Below, piece by piece: positions 13,780 to 26,598 of a stretch of DNA of 64,000 bases. This DNA is from Tetrahymena thermophila SB210 (Eukaryota > Ciliophora > Oligohymenophorea > Hymenostomatida > Tetrahymenidae): contig NW_002476185.1 of the NCBI RefSeq assembly GCF_000189635.1, forward strand, positions 248,001-312,000, given 5' to 3'. Below the pieces are notes generated by a model, which was not told the DNA's origin, did no database searches, and worked only from the letters and a program-made list of their open reading frames with translations. Numbering within the stretch: the first letter of the stretch is position 1; every line of letters begins with the position of its first letter. Made by a program: the position numbers and the translations under genes.

Positions 13780-16700
13780 TCAATTCTTGTAATAGAAGTT
13801 TTTAGAATTAGTGCTATATTAATTAGGGTAGATATTATATTCACTGCAATTGTTAGGACTACTGACATTTGTGCTACTCAATCCTTGTAGACCACTTTGC
13901 ATAGCTTAATTTTTGTTATTAATGGTTGGTGTTAAATTTCCTCCAAGATTTAAATTATTATTTTGATAATTATTTGAGTTGATCTTTTTACTTGAGATAG
14001 ATGTATTTGTTGAGCGATTAATATTTGAAGTAGAATTTTCTGAAGTCATTTCCAAAGTAGGATTAAATAGTGTGTTATCAAAGTTGTATCCATTAAATAA
14101 GCCTTTATTAATGATTTAGTAAAAAAATTTAATATAAATTACGATTAAATTAAATGTTGAAATTACTTTAAACTTAAGGTTTCCTTAATAACATTGCATT
14201 TTATTAAATTATTTCATTTGTTTGCTCATCGTCAAGAGATATTTATTACTTAAAATCAAAATTATCTTCCTATGACTTTAAATTTTTCATTTTTAATACA
14301 TTATTTTTGAAATTAAAGTTGTTATTTACTGGCAAAAATGGAGCTTATAACTCTTTATTGTAAAGTTTTTTCCATGGGAAATTTCTCAACCAAGGATGAT
14401 TCTTAACCTCATCAGGTCCGTTAATTCCCAGTCTTTGTGCAGGTTTTCTTTCAATAAGCTTTTTGATTTAAAATTTTTTAGATAACAATTTTTATTATTT
14501 TAATTTACCTTATTAATAAAATCTGCTGCTTCGAGTGACCATCCATCAGGAATTTCATTCTTTTTAATTTATACTCTTCTTGCTAATATTTGATTTCTTA
14601 TTTCTTGTCTCGATCTACCAAGATAAGGACGCTTAAAATAATAAGAAAATAAATCATTTAATTGCCATAAAATTTTCAAAAATTCTTTTAAAAAAAATAA
14701 TTTTTTCATAACAAATAAAAGTTAATTGATTAATTTTTATTTAAAAATTAAATTTTTTACTCTTCCAAGCATGAATTCAAAAGCTATAACACCTAAAGCA
14801 AAATAGTCAACAGCAAAAGTGTGTGGTTATCTACACATTACTTCAGGTGCTATTAATAAATAAAATATTATAAGTAAAATTTAATAAATCTGTTAATTAA
14901 TTAATTACCCATATATCCTGGTGTTCCAGAGGTATCATTTTAATTGTCAGGCTTCCAATTTCTCGCAATTCCCAAATCTGTTATTCTAACGTATCCATCA
15001 TCATCAAGTACTAGGTTCTCTGGTTTGATATCTCTATGAATTATATTGTTTTTATGCAGATATTCTAAACCCAAAAATATGCAAGCCACAAAAAATCCTA
15101 ATTATCCATAAAGAAAATTTATATATTACTATAATTATTATGAAGATATTTTTACTAGTTTATTCTTCATTAAATCTTCTCTGTTTTCCAATATGGAATC
15201 TCAAATCTCCACCAGACATAAAGTCCATAACTAAAAATAAATTATCTCTATCTTAAAAAGCATAAAACATATTGACAAGGAATCTAATTTTATTAAAAAA
15301 ATTTAACTATCAAAATAAACCAACTATTTCATAGATAATAAATATCAGCAAAATTTAATTTAAATAGAAAATAAATGAGCTACAGCAGAATAAATAGTAA
15401 TAAAATATTTGCTTAGGCTTTAAAAAGAATGCTTTTAAATTTTTCATTAAATCATAATTTAATTAATGAAAATTAAATCAAGATTATTGATAAATAATTC
15501 AATAAAAGTTATCAACAAATTAATTGATGATTAAAGAAAATTTATAAAAAAGTAAGATAAATATTAAAATTTACGGATGCTTGAGCGTACATAAGAGATT
15601 TCTTTCGTTTATAACAGAATTCACTGATTTTTTAGTAATAATTCTATTAATTTATAATATAAAATTAGCTTTATTGAGTAATAGGTAATGTGAATAAAAA
15701 AATAATATTTTTTTAGAGCAAATAATTACAGCGATTTAGACATCTCCTTCATTGCAAAAATCTGACGGGTTTTTCTTTGTTCCACCTTCCAAACCTTACC
15801 AAAACCTCCTTTTCCTATTACAAACTGGAAATTAAATTGATTTTTATTAATATAGAACTCTTCTTTAGAACTTATTAGAGGCTCATCAGAGAATTACTAT
15901 TGTTATTATTGTTGTTGTTACTATTAATTTCCATTGATATTGGTATTTTAATTATTTTGGGTTGTATTAATGCTATTATTATTAATGGCACTATTATTTA
16001 AAGCATTGCTCGAGTAAGCAGCTGATTTGTATATATTGTTAGTATAGTTCATGCTAGGGGAAGGTGAAGGAGTTAAGGATAGTTATTACTGCTTTTATTA
16101 TAAAATTTACTATTATTACTGCAATAAGAGCTGCTACTAAAGTTAAAGCTGTTGTTATATTTATTAGGTAAACTAACTAGTGCTGTTTGGGCTTACATTT
16201 TAGTTATTAGAACTTATATTTACAACACAAGTTGGAATGTTAGGCATATTGCTAATATTACTACTTATATTGTTATTACTTCCACCTATTTAATTACCTG
16301 AAACCATACTGTTGCTTCTGTTATTTATTTAGTTTTTACTTGAGCTAGATGCACCACTTGTAGATGGTTCTTTTAGATAATTTTATTGCATATTAATATA
16401 TTTTTTATTTAATATTGTATAATTTACATCTGGAATGCTTTGCTGAAACAGTTTCATCCTTTTAGCTTCTATTTTAAACTTCCTTAAGAAGGAGATAATT
16501 TATGAATGAAATTTACTTTTACTTTTACTCTCCTTAACTAGATACTCCTGAAGTTGTATCTTTAATAGCCTGTTAATTTAAGCTATTCAATGGCTGCTAT
16601 TGCTACATTTTATAAAATTAAAACATTTTATTAAATAATTTATTAATATTTTGTGTGCTTTAAATAATATTTTTTTGAAATCAAAATAAATTCTAATATA

Positions 16701-17905
16701 TTTCTGTGTTTAAAACTTTCTCTTTTTCTTTAGATTTCTTCTTGTCAAACTTTATTTTTTGTAAAAATTTTAAGTTTAAAAGGAATAATTTGTACCTGGT
16801 TAGCAATAATCGAATAGAGGTTTTAGTTGTTTAAGTTATTCTAACTTGAAAGTGCTGATGCCGTTGTAGAAGAAGAGGAAGAAGCAAAATTTGCACAGTT
16901 GATTGTGGCTGTTGGGATATTATACTAGTTTTGCTTTATATTTTAAGATAGACTTTAAGGTGTGTTAGTATTTATTTAGCTTAAAGCATTGCTGCTATTT
17001 CTTTCATTATTAGAGCTTACATTATTGCTAATATTTATACTTGGATTACTGCTATTTCTATGGTTACTGTTTTGATAAACATATTACTAATTATTATTGT
17101 TGCTATTATTTATCATATTGTTGCTATTGCTATTAGGATTATTTAAGTTTGACATCCCAATGCTGTTACTCCTAGGATGCTAATTGGAAACCTATTGCTA
17201 TTATTACTAATATTAGTTCTATTGCATGCTAATCTAACCTTTAGGAGATTAGAAACCTGCTTGCTGCTATCCCTATTAATCTTATCTAGAGAACTACATT
17301 ATATTATTTGAAGGCTGAGAGTTTCTCTTAAGCAATTTTGAATTTTATGATGAATGAGATGGTGAAACATCATAGTTTTGAGAAGCCTTTCTAGAATGAT
17401 AAGCAGAATAACTATAATGATGATTACTAGATTGATTGTTTGCAGACATCGAAGCATTATTGTTACTACTGTTAGCTGTGCTATTTCCATTATTAGAAAT
17501 TCCATTTTGTTATAAAGTAGCAGTTTGAGGATAAGAAGAAATCGATTACTGCTACTATTACTACTGTTACTGTTGTTGCTACTACTATTAATACTGCTAC
17601 TACTATTAAGATAAATTATAATAAGTAGTGGGAGTTTACTATGGAGAAATAAAATTGTTGACTTTAGGCTTTGATGCAACATTTTAATTCTATTGCTACT
17701 GCGATTACTATAACTCCTAGAAATTCAAATTTATATTTTTGTAAAGCATTTATGTAATTGGAGTCTTTGGCTGTTTGGAGTCCTTCAGAAAGTTAGGAAT
17801 ATTAGATATGTAATTTCCTCCTGTTGAAGGAGCTTTCTTTTTAGCTGCTACTGTTCCACTTAAAGAATTAGAATATCCTTGATCTTTGTAGCCTGTATTC
17901 TTCAT
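13780..17905 (-). CDS. AGC-group protein kinase with long Q/N-rich N-terminal region
   Basis: The first exon (16796-17905, 370 codons) is a disordered Q/N/S-rich region with a long glutamine run near 17530-17610. Two introns (16603-16795 and about 16483-16528) lead into exon 3, which enters the kinase. Core motifs: [70 protein letters not shown] (DLG in place of DFG), [32 protein letters not shown] and [20 protein letters not shown]. At least six further introns lie between 15730 and 14100. The C-tail ends SKNFYYKN before TGA at 13780. The DYFALGV...[10 protein letters not shown] block resembles STK32/YANK-type kinases, but the exact subfamily is inferred. Gln codons in the tract mix CAA, CAG, TAA and TAG. 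Confidence 0.88.
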
Positions 17906-18334
17906 TTTAGTAAGTTTAATAACTCTTTTTATTTATTACACTGACTGATGATATTCTTTTCCTATAAAAATTGTTGGCTTTTTTTGTGTTTGCTCGATTT
18001 TGTTACTTTAAATAAATATATCAATCAATCAATTAATCTTTCAATGATTCAATCAATAATCTAAATAATTTCTTTATTTGTTTGTTTGTTATCATTTGTA
18101 AATCAATCATTCATTCATTCAATAAATACCTGTCAGTTTATAGCTAAGTCCTATTCATAAATGCAAAAAATTTTTAATGAACAATTGCTCATTGTTTTTC
18201 TTTATTTTTTTTGCTTATATATTTCTTTCATTGAATTTAATTTCGCTTTCAATTCAGAAATTTTAATTTCTTTTTACATTATTTTCAAATAAATTATCAA
18301 CTTGCTTGGTTTCTACTCAAATTTATTTAAGAAA

Positions 18335-19117
18335 ATGAGTTAAATTTCGATGATTTGTTAATAATTTTAAAATCTATTTGAAAAACAAACCAAAATCTTG
18401 TAAAATAATCATTAAATATTAATCCATTTAAAATATAAATTGAAAAATCCTCATATCAATAGCTTTACTTTAAATTTTTCTTATTTGAATATTTAAATAG
18501 CATATAATCTACCTACCACTTATTAAATTTGTAATAAATATCTAACTTATTTGTTCAAAAAGAGATTTACTCTTAAATTTTTAAAAAATTAAGATTTGTT
18601 TCTTATTCTATTGCAAAACAAATTAAATTTTATAATTATTATAACTTAATTCAAATAATTTTCATTTATTTAGTCTTATATATAAAAGATATCTCAATAA
18701 TTTTTGATACAAACATTTATTAAATGTATTTAATTTTTTATTATTCTTAAAAGCAAACAACTTGCCTTTTAATTTTGTTATTTTTAATAGATTATTTGCA
18801 TGTACGGTAATTAAAGAATTTAATTTATCTGAAAAAATAATTATGCTGTTACAAAAATTAAAAAAAATAGGTTCAATAGCTTTTATATTCAAGAAAAAAC
18901 CTTTTACTTTTTTATAGATCGAGATAAATAATTTTTAGCCAATAACTCTATAAGAAAGAAGATAAGAAGTACCTCAAGAGATGGTAACATATCCTCTAAT
19001 TAGAAGTAGGAGACCTTTGATCCAAATGAGTTATAGTAAAATTAATTCAAAAAAAATTTATAATTTAAAAATTAATACATTGTTGTTATTTATTTTTAAT
19101 TAATTACAAAAAATTGA
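18335..19117 (+). CDS. Small unrecognised gene (tentative two-exon model)
   Basis: The exon beginning at 18918 after a TTTTTATAG acceptor reads RDKQFLANNSIRKKIRSTSR followed by DGNISSNQKQETFDPNELQQ. It is balanced in charge and clearly unlike the surrounding filler. An upstream ATG at 18335 (MSQISMI) can be joined in phase through a donor at 18357. TGA follows at 19115-19117; a donor at about 19036 is possible, so the true 3' end may differ. The gene would converge on the minus-strand LRR gene. I do not recognise a family. The second exon is more credible than the first. Confidence 0.35.
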
Positions 19118-19233
19118 AAGAAAATTTTCAAATTAAAGAAATTCTATTTAATATTTTAAAATAATGTTAATAAATATTCTAGAGTATTTTTATCTAAAAT
19201 ATAAAGCAATACAAAAATAAATAAATATATTAA

Positions 19234-21105
19234 TCACTCTTAAAATTTAACTAACCTGAGGCATTTTCTTTTCAATTTAAAAATTTTACTTGGTTTTAAT
19301 AAATTTTTATAATCCAAAACCTATAGAAATTAGCATTTTGATATATTTTTGGCTATCACCTGAAAATTTTAATCATGTTGAGTATTTGGAAATTATTTTA
19401 AAACAAAATTTATGGTAAGATATTTCAAATTTATCAACTTACTTAATCCTTGACTTAAAAATAAAAGGTCAAAATCGTTTTCTGCAACAGGAAAATTTAG
19501 AGAAATTTATTCCAATCTTTATAGAAATGAGATTTGTTCTTCAATTCCAATATTTTGATCTTCTTCTATTGGATTTTTATTATTTATCTTAATATAAAAG
19601 ATGAGCAGTTATTTTAAATCTTTTAAACCCTCACCAAAAAGTTGTAAGCTTTCTTTACAAATTAAATTATTTTCACCGATGATAAATGTAAATTTTTTTA
19701 AATTAAGAAGCTATTTTATTGCTTAACCTAAAGCTTTCATTCCGATTTTACCAATTAAATTAAAATCTTAAACTATGAAATCGAATTAAAGTAAATTTTA
19801 CAAATTTTGAATTCCATATGCAACCATTTTAGCTCCTACCCAATTAATTTAATTTAAAAAAGATATAGTTAGATTTAAATTTTATAATTGCTAAAGCTAA
19901 GTTAAAGCATTTCCTAATCCTTTAATGCCATGTTAAAGTTAAGGTCCTTCAATATTAAATCTAAATATTTTTAAGTTTACTAGGCTTGACAAAAGCATAC
20001 AAAAAGTATGAGAATCATCTTATTATATTTCATTACTTTAAGCAATATAAATATCTAGAATTTCTAGATTTTTTAAAGTTGCCAAAACTTTACCCAAAGA
20101 TATTAAACCTTCCCTTCCTAATTTATTTTGGCTTTCAATAGATATTGTTATTGTTTAAAGCTTAGGATGATCTAAAAGACCTTCTGCAAAATTCTCAAAT
20201 CTTGGCATGTTATCATTTTCATCATTTTGTATATTTTAAGAATCAATTTAGAAAGATAGGCATTTCAGATTCTTTAATTTTTATAATTATCTAGAGAAAA
20301 CAGTTATACTATTGCTTAACTAGTTATAGGCTCCTATTTTAATATACAATTTCTCAAGATTACTTAGATTTTCTAAGTATTCTGCAAATTTTAAAAACCC
20401 TTGCTCAAATTTATTATAAGAACAAATATTAATTTTTAATTTAATTAATTAACTTAAATACTAAATTCCACTCATAATTATATCAGAGAAACCATTTTAA
20501 AAATTAAAATCTCCTAAGGTCAAGTATAAAGTTTTAAGGTTATTTAAATATTCTAAGCTTTTAGCTAATGATAAAGCATCTTCGTTGTCAAATAAGATAT
20601 CATAGGATAAATTAAAATTTAATTTTACTAAGTTAATTAGATTTGAAATAGCTTTTCCAAGAATTTAAATATTTAATTTTATTTTATTCTAATTTTTTAT
20701 CTTTAACTGCAAAATTTTCAATTAATTTAAATTTTAAAATAAATTTATAAAACTTTCATCAAATTAGAAATTATTGAAGAATCCTATGCTTAATGATAAT
20801 TCTAACATGCTAGTTAATGTAGACAAGCTTTTAAAAATCATACTTGATTACAATCCTTAGAATTGCTAACTATTTGTTATATCTAAATCAATTTTGTGTA
20901 CTTATACCAATCTAGTCAGACATTCTGACAAAAATTCATATTATGACAGCTGAAACTACTGAAATTGAATTTCTAAAACTAAAGTTAGTTGGTTTTAATC
21001 TTATTAAAAATCATTAATCCATTTGTTTAATTATAACAATGTATTTTTATTTTATATTACAAATCTTTAAGTGTTATTTGTTAATTTTTTTTTTTTTTCG
21101 TTCAT
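19234..21105 (-). CDS. Leucine-rich-repeat protein (ribonuclease-inhibitor-like)
   Basis: A single uninterrupted frame of 624 codons runs from ATG (MNEKKKKLTNNT, with a 14-A run just after the start) to TGA at 19234. It contains many LRR units of the form L..L..L.L.F...N.I.., for example LENLSNLEKLYIKI, LKNLEILDIYIAQ, LVNLKIFRFNIEG, LQQLQNLNLTI and LLNLKKFTFIIG, spaced as in RI-type repeats. No kinase, membrane or signal segment was seen. Such intron-less LRR proteins are a large expanded class in Tetrahymena and usually act as protein-binding scaffolds. No specific function can be assigned. Phase and length are exact (1872 nt). Confidence 0.82.
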
Positions 21106-22415
21106 TTTTTTTTACTTTATCATAAAATTTGAATATATTTAGATTTTAGTTTATCTTTCAAATTAATTTTTTATTAAGCTTATAAAAATAAATTTAATAT
21201 TTTTAAAAGCAATTTTTTTTTCTGATTACATGGAGAATTATTTATATTTAACAATACTATTATTAAAATTTATTTTACAAATAAATTCAAAATTTTAAAT
21301 AAAATATTTATTTTTCATCACTATAATTTCACAAAATTTAATTAATGGTTACTTTAACATTAATTATTTGAATTTTAATAATAATCTTTATTTTTAAAAA
21401 TAATTTTCTTATTATTTTTCTTTCTCCAATTTAATTTCTGAAAATTTATTTTATTTAAATATTCTTCATCCTTACATTTATTGAAAATATCTTCTAATGA
21501 TTATTAATCACATTTTTCTATACTTTATTCTCTTTTTTATCATTTCATATTCTAAACTGAATTACTGCTTACAAGCATGCATATATATATATATTTATGA
21601 TAAAGCAATTCATAAATCATTTTATTAGATAAATTATGACATTCATAATTTTAGAGGTTTGATCTCTTAAGTTTTTTATCATATTTCTTTCAATTGATTA
21701 ATTTATGTTTCTAACTTAATGTCTTTGATATTCAATTCTTGTATTTGTAGTTCAATAATTTTTTTATTAGAATAAATTTTTATTAATCTCAACTAATATT
21801 AGATCTAAAAATTTATCTGAATATTGAAAAAAATGCAGAAAATTTAAATCTTAATTCAATCACTTATAATAAATAATATACATTGTAGAGAGAATAATTA
21901 ATATTAATAAAAATTAATCTTAAAAATATTATAATTTTCTAAATCACAAAACAATTAATTCTAAACTAGTAAAGTTCGATAAGTGATATTCGAAAATCTC
22001 CATAATGAGTTTTTACAATTTAGTGAATAGTTTATTTATGGTAAATTAAATTAAAGTAAAAATTAATGCTCCATAAAATGCCAATATTTTGAATTGAATT
22101 AAAATACTCGCACTTAAAAATGCACTGAGAATATATCTTAAATATAATATTTAAAGATAGGTTTATATAATTATCTAATATTTTAAAGGAGCAAGTAGGG
22201 TAAAATATGTGTTAGAGTTCTATTTTTATTATAAATATTTTATTTAATTTTTAAAAAAGTTACAAAAAATCTACAAAATATAAAAAGAGTTTATAATTAA
22301 AGTATTTTATAATGTTTTTATTAATACTGATTGCTTTTTCTATAAAATTACTTTGTCAGTCAAAATTGCATTATTTTAAATTGAATAAATCTTCTCAAAT
22401 ATTGATTAATAATTT
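21106..22415. other. Intergenic spacer
   Basis: AT-rich, with an (AT)n run around 21578-21592. It lies upstream of the LRR gene and downstream of the two-pass membrane protein, both on the minus strand. No gene was seen. Confidence 0.5.
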
Positions 22416-25047
22416 TCATTTAGAGCCTATATTTAAATTACATAATTAAAATGGAATTTATCTGCAATACATGCGTTCTTAAGCTACTTCTTCTTAATTA
22501 GTAGTTTCTGTTTAAATTGGTTAATCTTCATTCAAAGTGATATCTTTTTTTTAGCTCAAGTTACAGAAATTAGATAAATTCAATTATTGTAGTTGGTAGC
22601 TAATAAGTTTGTCAATTTTTTATTCAGATTATTAAATTGAATTATGGGATTAATTTTTACTTTTTACTGAGGATTTTTAATCTATGTTCTAATTTATATA
22701 TTTAGTTTAACTTTTATCTTACAAAATGCTTACTTAATTTAACTCGTTATTTATATCTACCAAATTCATCAAGGCCGAGTTACTTTCATTTTATGCTTCA
22801 AAAATATCAATTAAATTTTGATCTAGCATATTAATTAATTTTTCATCTAGCTCTGTACTCTCACTTTTATTTAATATTTTTTTATAAGAATCATACGCAT
22901 CCTTAGCTCTTTACAATTCTGTTCTATTATCTTAATAAAGTAAACTTATTTCATATTAATTCTAAATACCTTTATCTGTTTTTTTTCTATCAAACAAACC
23001 AGAGTTTATAGTGGGCTTTGGTAGGTAGTCAAATAATTTGAGCTGTTCTTCATTTAAAAACAATCTCTTTAATTTCTCAACTTCAATAAGCCTCTTTAAT
23101 ATTTGTAGGATATCAAGGTTTTAGTATAGCATTTCAAAGCTGTAGTTAATAATATCCTTTTTTTTCTTTTATTACTTACAAGGAAACAAAGAGGATTTAA
23201 TGTATTCCCAAATAGTGACATGAATGCTTTTAGTTTATTGCTTAAACATGGAATCAAAGTGATTTTCTACTGCCTTTTTCAACTGCTTTTAAGTAGGTTA
23301 CTTTTTTAGTACTTTTTAAGGTAAAGTACTCTTAATTATTCCCATACTATTGGGGTTCGTGATATTTACTTCACTAGGAAAATCATTTTAAAGAAGCTAG
23401 TTTAGCATCTATTTTTAATCTTTTTATTCACTTTATTACTTTAACATTTCAGAGCAATTTATTAAATCTATACACTACTTGCTGTATTCACTAAATCCAC
23501 CTGTTTTAAGTTTGCAATTGTTTTTAATAGGAAACGAGCTATTTTAATCATCAACGATGTTTTTTATTTTAGATTTATCAAGATCCTAATTGAGACTATG
23601 ATTAGATTCATAAATATTCTTCTTATTTGTTTAGATTATTTAAGTTAAATTTCGCTATTTCCTTTTGATAACAATATTTTAGGTGCTTTAAGGGCGATTT
23701 CCTAGTTATTTTATTTACTTTTTTGGTATTACTTCTGCTTTAATTTCTTATTCAATGATAACATCATCCTTTTGAAATTTTTACTCTTCATCCTCATATT
23801 TAAAAATTTAATTGACAATATCTTAATTTAATCTTAATTAAGAGAAACGTCTACAAATTAAATATCCTATTGCTAATAAGCTTTGAGTGAAACCACCTAT
23901 TTAGGTTATTATGCTGTTAAAGTCAGGATAATTTCTTAAATACAAGCTTTCTTTCTATTTTTCAAACCTAAAATAAATTTACAAAAAATAATCTTAGAAA
24001 TCTTCTGGATAAACCTATTAATGAAAAATAATTTTAATAAAATGCATAAAATTAAAACAATAAATTAAATATAAAATAAATAGTCAAAGTAGAAGTTTGT
24101 AATTAATTATCTTTCTTATATTCAATTTATAAGTTTAAAAAGAATTGTGATTATTATAAATTATCAACTTAAAGATGAAATGAAATAAATTAAAATTATT
24201 ATTAGTAAAATTTAAATGTGGTTACAGAATCCTCATAATAACTAAAGGTTGGAAAAGTCTGTGTTTTTATATCAGAGAAAAACCAGCCAAAATCGCTTTA
24301 AACATAATTGTTTCTAATATAAATATTGACATCTTTAGGCATTTTAGAACTTGTAGACCAAAATAAATCTCTTGAATAAATCTTAAAAGGATAATCCTTA
24401 ATTGTAGGATCGACATATGCATCAGATATTAGCATTCCAAGGTATGCTTTTTTTAAGTAATAATCTATTAATTATTGTGTATTGCAATTTGTTTAGCATT
24501 TTTAAATTGTTATAATCAATTAAGAGAAAACAGGAGAAGGGAAATCTCCTTAAATTTTAATGTTGTAATCAGGTGGAAGACAATACATATTTGTATAATT
24601 TAGTTTTAAGTAATACTTTTGATTATCAAGGTTTTAAAAGTTTTCAAGAGTGCATCTTTTAACATCAATATCTTAGACTTGCCATACAATATCATATTCT
24701 TAAGTAGTAGAATTAAAAACTTCAACTTTTGATTTCCATTAAGCTTTAATTGTATAAATGCTTTCATCCATATAATAATTATTAGTTTGAGGATCTTCCA
24801 TAGCAAACGCAATAGGGAAATATTTGCTATCAATAGAAAATAGAGCAGGGTCATCTACTTATCTTTCATTATACATAACTTGAGGGTTTTTCCTTTGCAC
24901 AACACTATAAATGATGTTGAATAAGCGGTATATAATAAAAACAGCAATTATAATAGAAATTAAAGATCCTAAGTTAGTCTTATGAGTCTATTATCCATTA
25001 AACCTGAGATTTATTTAGCTCCCAAATATATCAAATTGCTTGAACAT
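22416..25047 (-). CDS. Two-pass ciliate membrane protein, family member A
   Basis: Two exons (24226-25047 and 22416-24014) give 806 aa. The N-terminus MFKQFDIFGSQINLRFNG precedes transmembrane segment 1 (about residues 28-50, SLISIIIAVFIIYRLFNII). An extracytoplasmic or lumenal domain of about 230 aa follows, with paired cysteines (KCQTNC) and IYIRNNYV. Exon 2 opens with IYFRFEKQKESLYLR and a second hydrophobic segment (ITQIGGFTQSLLAIGYLI). A long charged cytosolic-type tail ends LNIGSK. A clear paralogue lies at 58406 on the plus strand with the same intron position and the same motifs. No biochemical function is known to me for this family; topology is inferred from hydrophobicity only. Confidence 0.8.
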
Positions 25048-26598
25048 TTTTTTTGTTTCTTTTTGTTTCAAGTTAGTTTATTTTTTAGTTTTAATTTTAA
25101 TCCTTTAATGCAAATAAATTAAAAGACTTCAGTAATAAAGAGATAGGTTTATAAGCAAAAATTAGTAAAATGTCATATAAATAAATCTAATTTTTACTGA
25201 TCTTTCTATAAAATGCTAATTAGTAATTAAAATTTTTTTTTCTTCTTATTTTTCAGGTAAGTGTTTTGAAAACATTTATTAAAATTATAAAATTCAAATA
25301 ATAGAAATTTTTAAAAGTAAGTAAAGCATTATTAAATATCAGTAAAAGCGCATAGTTATTAAAAAAGACTTGCTGGTATTTATAAATTTTTTTTTTAATG
25401 GAATTTTCAGAAAAGTCTTATGATCAATACCTATAAATAATAGTTTAATTACATTTGATTTAAAATTATATTAAATATGATGTATTTGCTTTTTGAATGC
25501 TTTTCTAAATTTATTTTTTATTTGTAAAATCAAATATTTTGGATTTTGTTAATAATCTTATTTTTTTGATCAAAAATTATCATTTACAACAGGGTTATGA
25601 TTTTTAAAATACATAATCCACAAAAATATTTTTAAGTATTATTAAAATTTAAGTTTTACATCATCTGCTTAGAAAGATTGATATTACCAATAACTGTAAA
25701 TGTATCATAAAGCTTATATTTTAAGGAAAATATATATATTCAAGCAAGATTATTTTTTATTATAGCTTAGCTAAACTATCAAATAAATTAAGGATACTTC
25801 TAAAATCTATAGCCTTGATATGAATATTTTCAATAAAAAAATAATAATTTAGTCATAATAATTTTTTATTAAAAAGTAATTAGAATTTTAATTTTAAATT
25901 TATTCAATTAAATTGTTAATTTTTATTTAGAAATTTTATTTATTTATTTTTATTCATGTAGATATTAAATTTAATAAAAAACTATTTTTATTTTTTTAAA
26001 TAAAATCTTAATGTTAAATAATAAAATTGATAACAAGTTTTTCAGAAATTGAAAATAGTTTTGAAAAAATAAATACAGATTAAGGAAAAAAAAATGAATA
26101 AGTTGAATTTTAGAATAAACAAAATTAAAATATTTAAGAACATATAAGATGCCTCCAAATTAATTAATTACTCAGTAATGAACAAAATAAAAAAATTAAA
26201 GATATGAAATTAGAAGATTCATTGGATATTACTAGGTGAAAAAAGAAGCTACCAATTTTTTGAAGTGACGAATCAGATATGTTGATATCATCGCTTAGCT
26301 TCTATTAGAAGTGTTAGTAATATAAGCAGAAATATGAATTTATTAAAGTAATTATATTTGCCATTCATTATTGTTTTAAATTTTTTCTTCAAAATTATAA
26401 AAATAATTTGGCATTAAAGTTAATTATAAATAAAAAATACATATATTTTGCTACATTTAAAGTAATAGTAAGAAACAAAGAAAGTAATAGTAAAAAAAAA
26501 TAGGTAACTAACAAACAATCAAGCAAGCAATAAAGAAGAGAGAAATAATAACTTTAGTAAGCTTGAGAGAGAAGAATTCTCATCAATCAGATAAGGGA
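25048..26598. other. Intergenic spacer with possible upstream exons
   Basis: This lies between divergent genes. The stretch 26040-26345 contains coding-like frames and may hold 5' exons of the gene that starts at 26599; it is listed separately. The remainder is AT filler. Confidence 0.4.
26040..26345 (+). other. Possible upstream exons of the Hook-like gene
   Basis: One frame after a TTTTTCAG reads EIENSFEKINTDQGKKNEQV and continues to LSNEQNKKIKDMKLEDSLDIT. A short GTGA...GAAG interval then leads in phase to SDESDMLISSLSFYQKCQQY and a GTAATT donor at about 26346. No ATG fits upstream. It could be 5' coding sequence of the coiled-coil gene, or chance. Confidence 0.2.

Noticed and set aside
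15315..15330. Similarity to the Tetrahymena chromosome breakage sequence
   Set aside because: TAAACCAAC matches the first nine bases of the 15-mer Cbs but the remainder does not; Cbs tolerates very few changes and this lies in a kinase intron.
18662..18892. 76-codon minus-strand ORF
   Set aside because: It has no Gln codons of any type and low-complexity composition, and lies within the intron of the tentative plus-strand gene.
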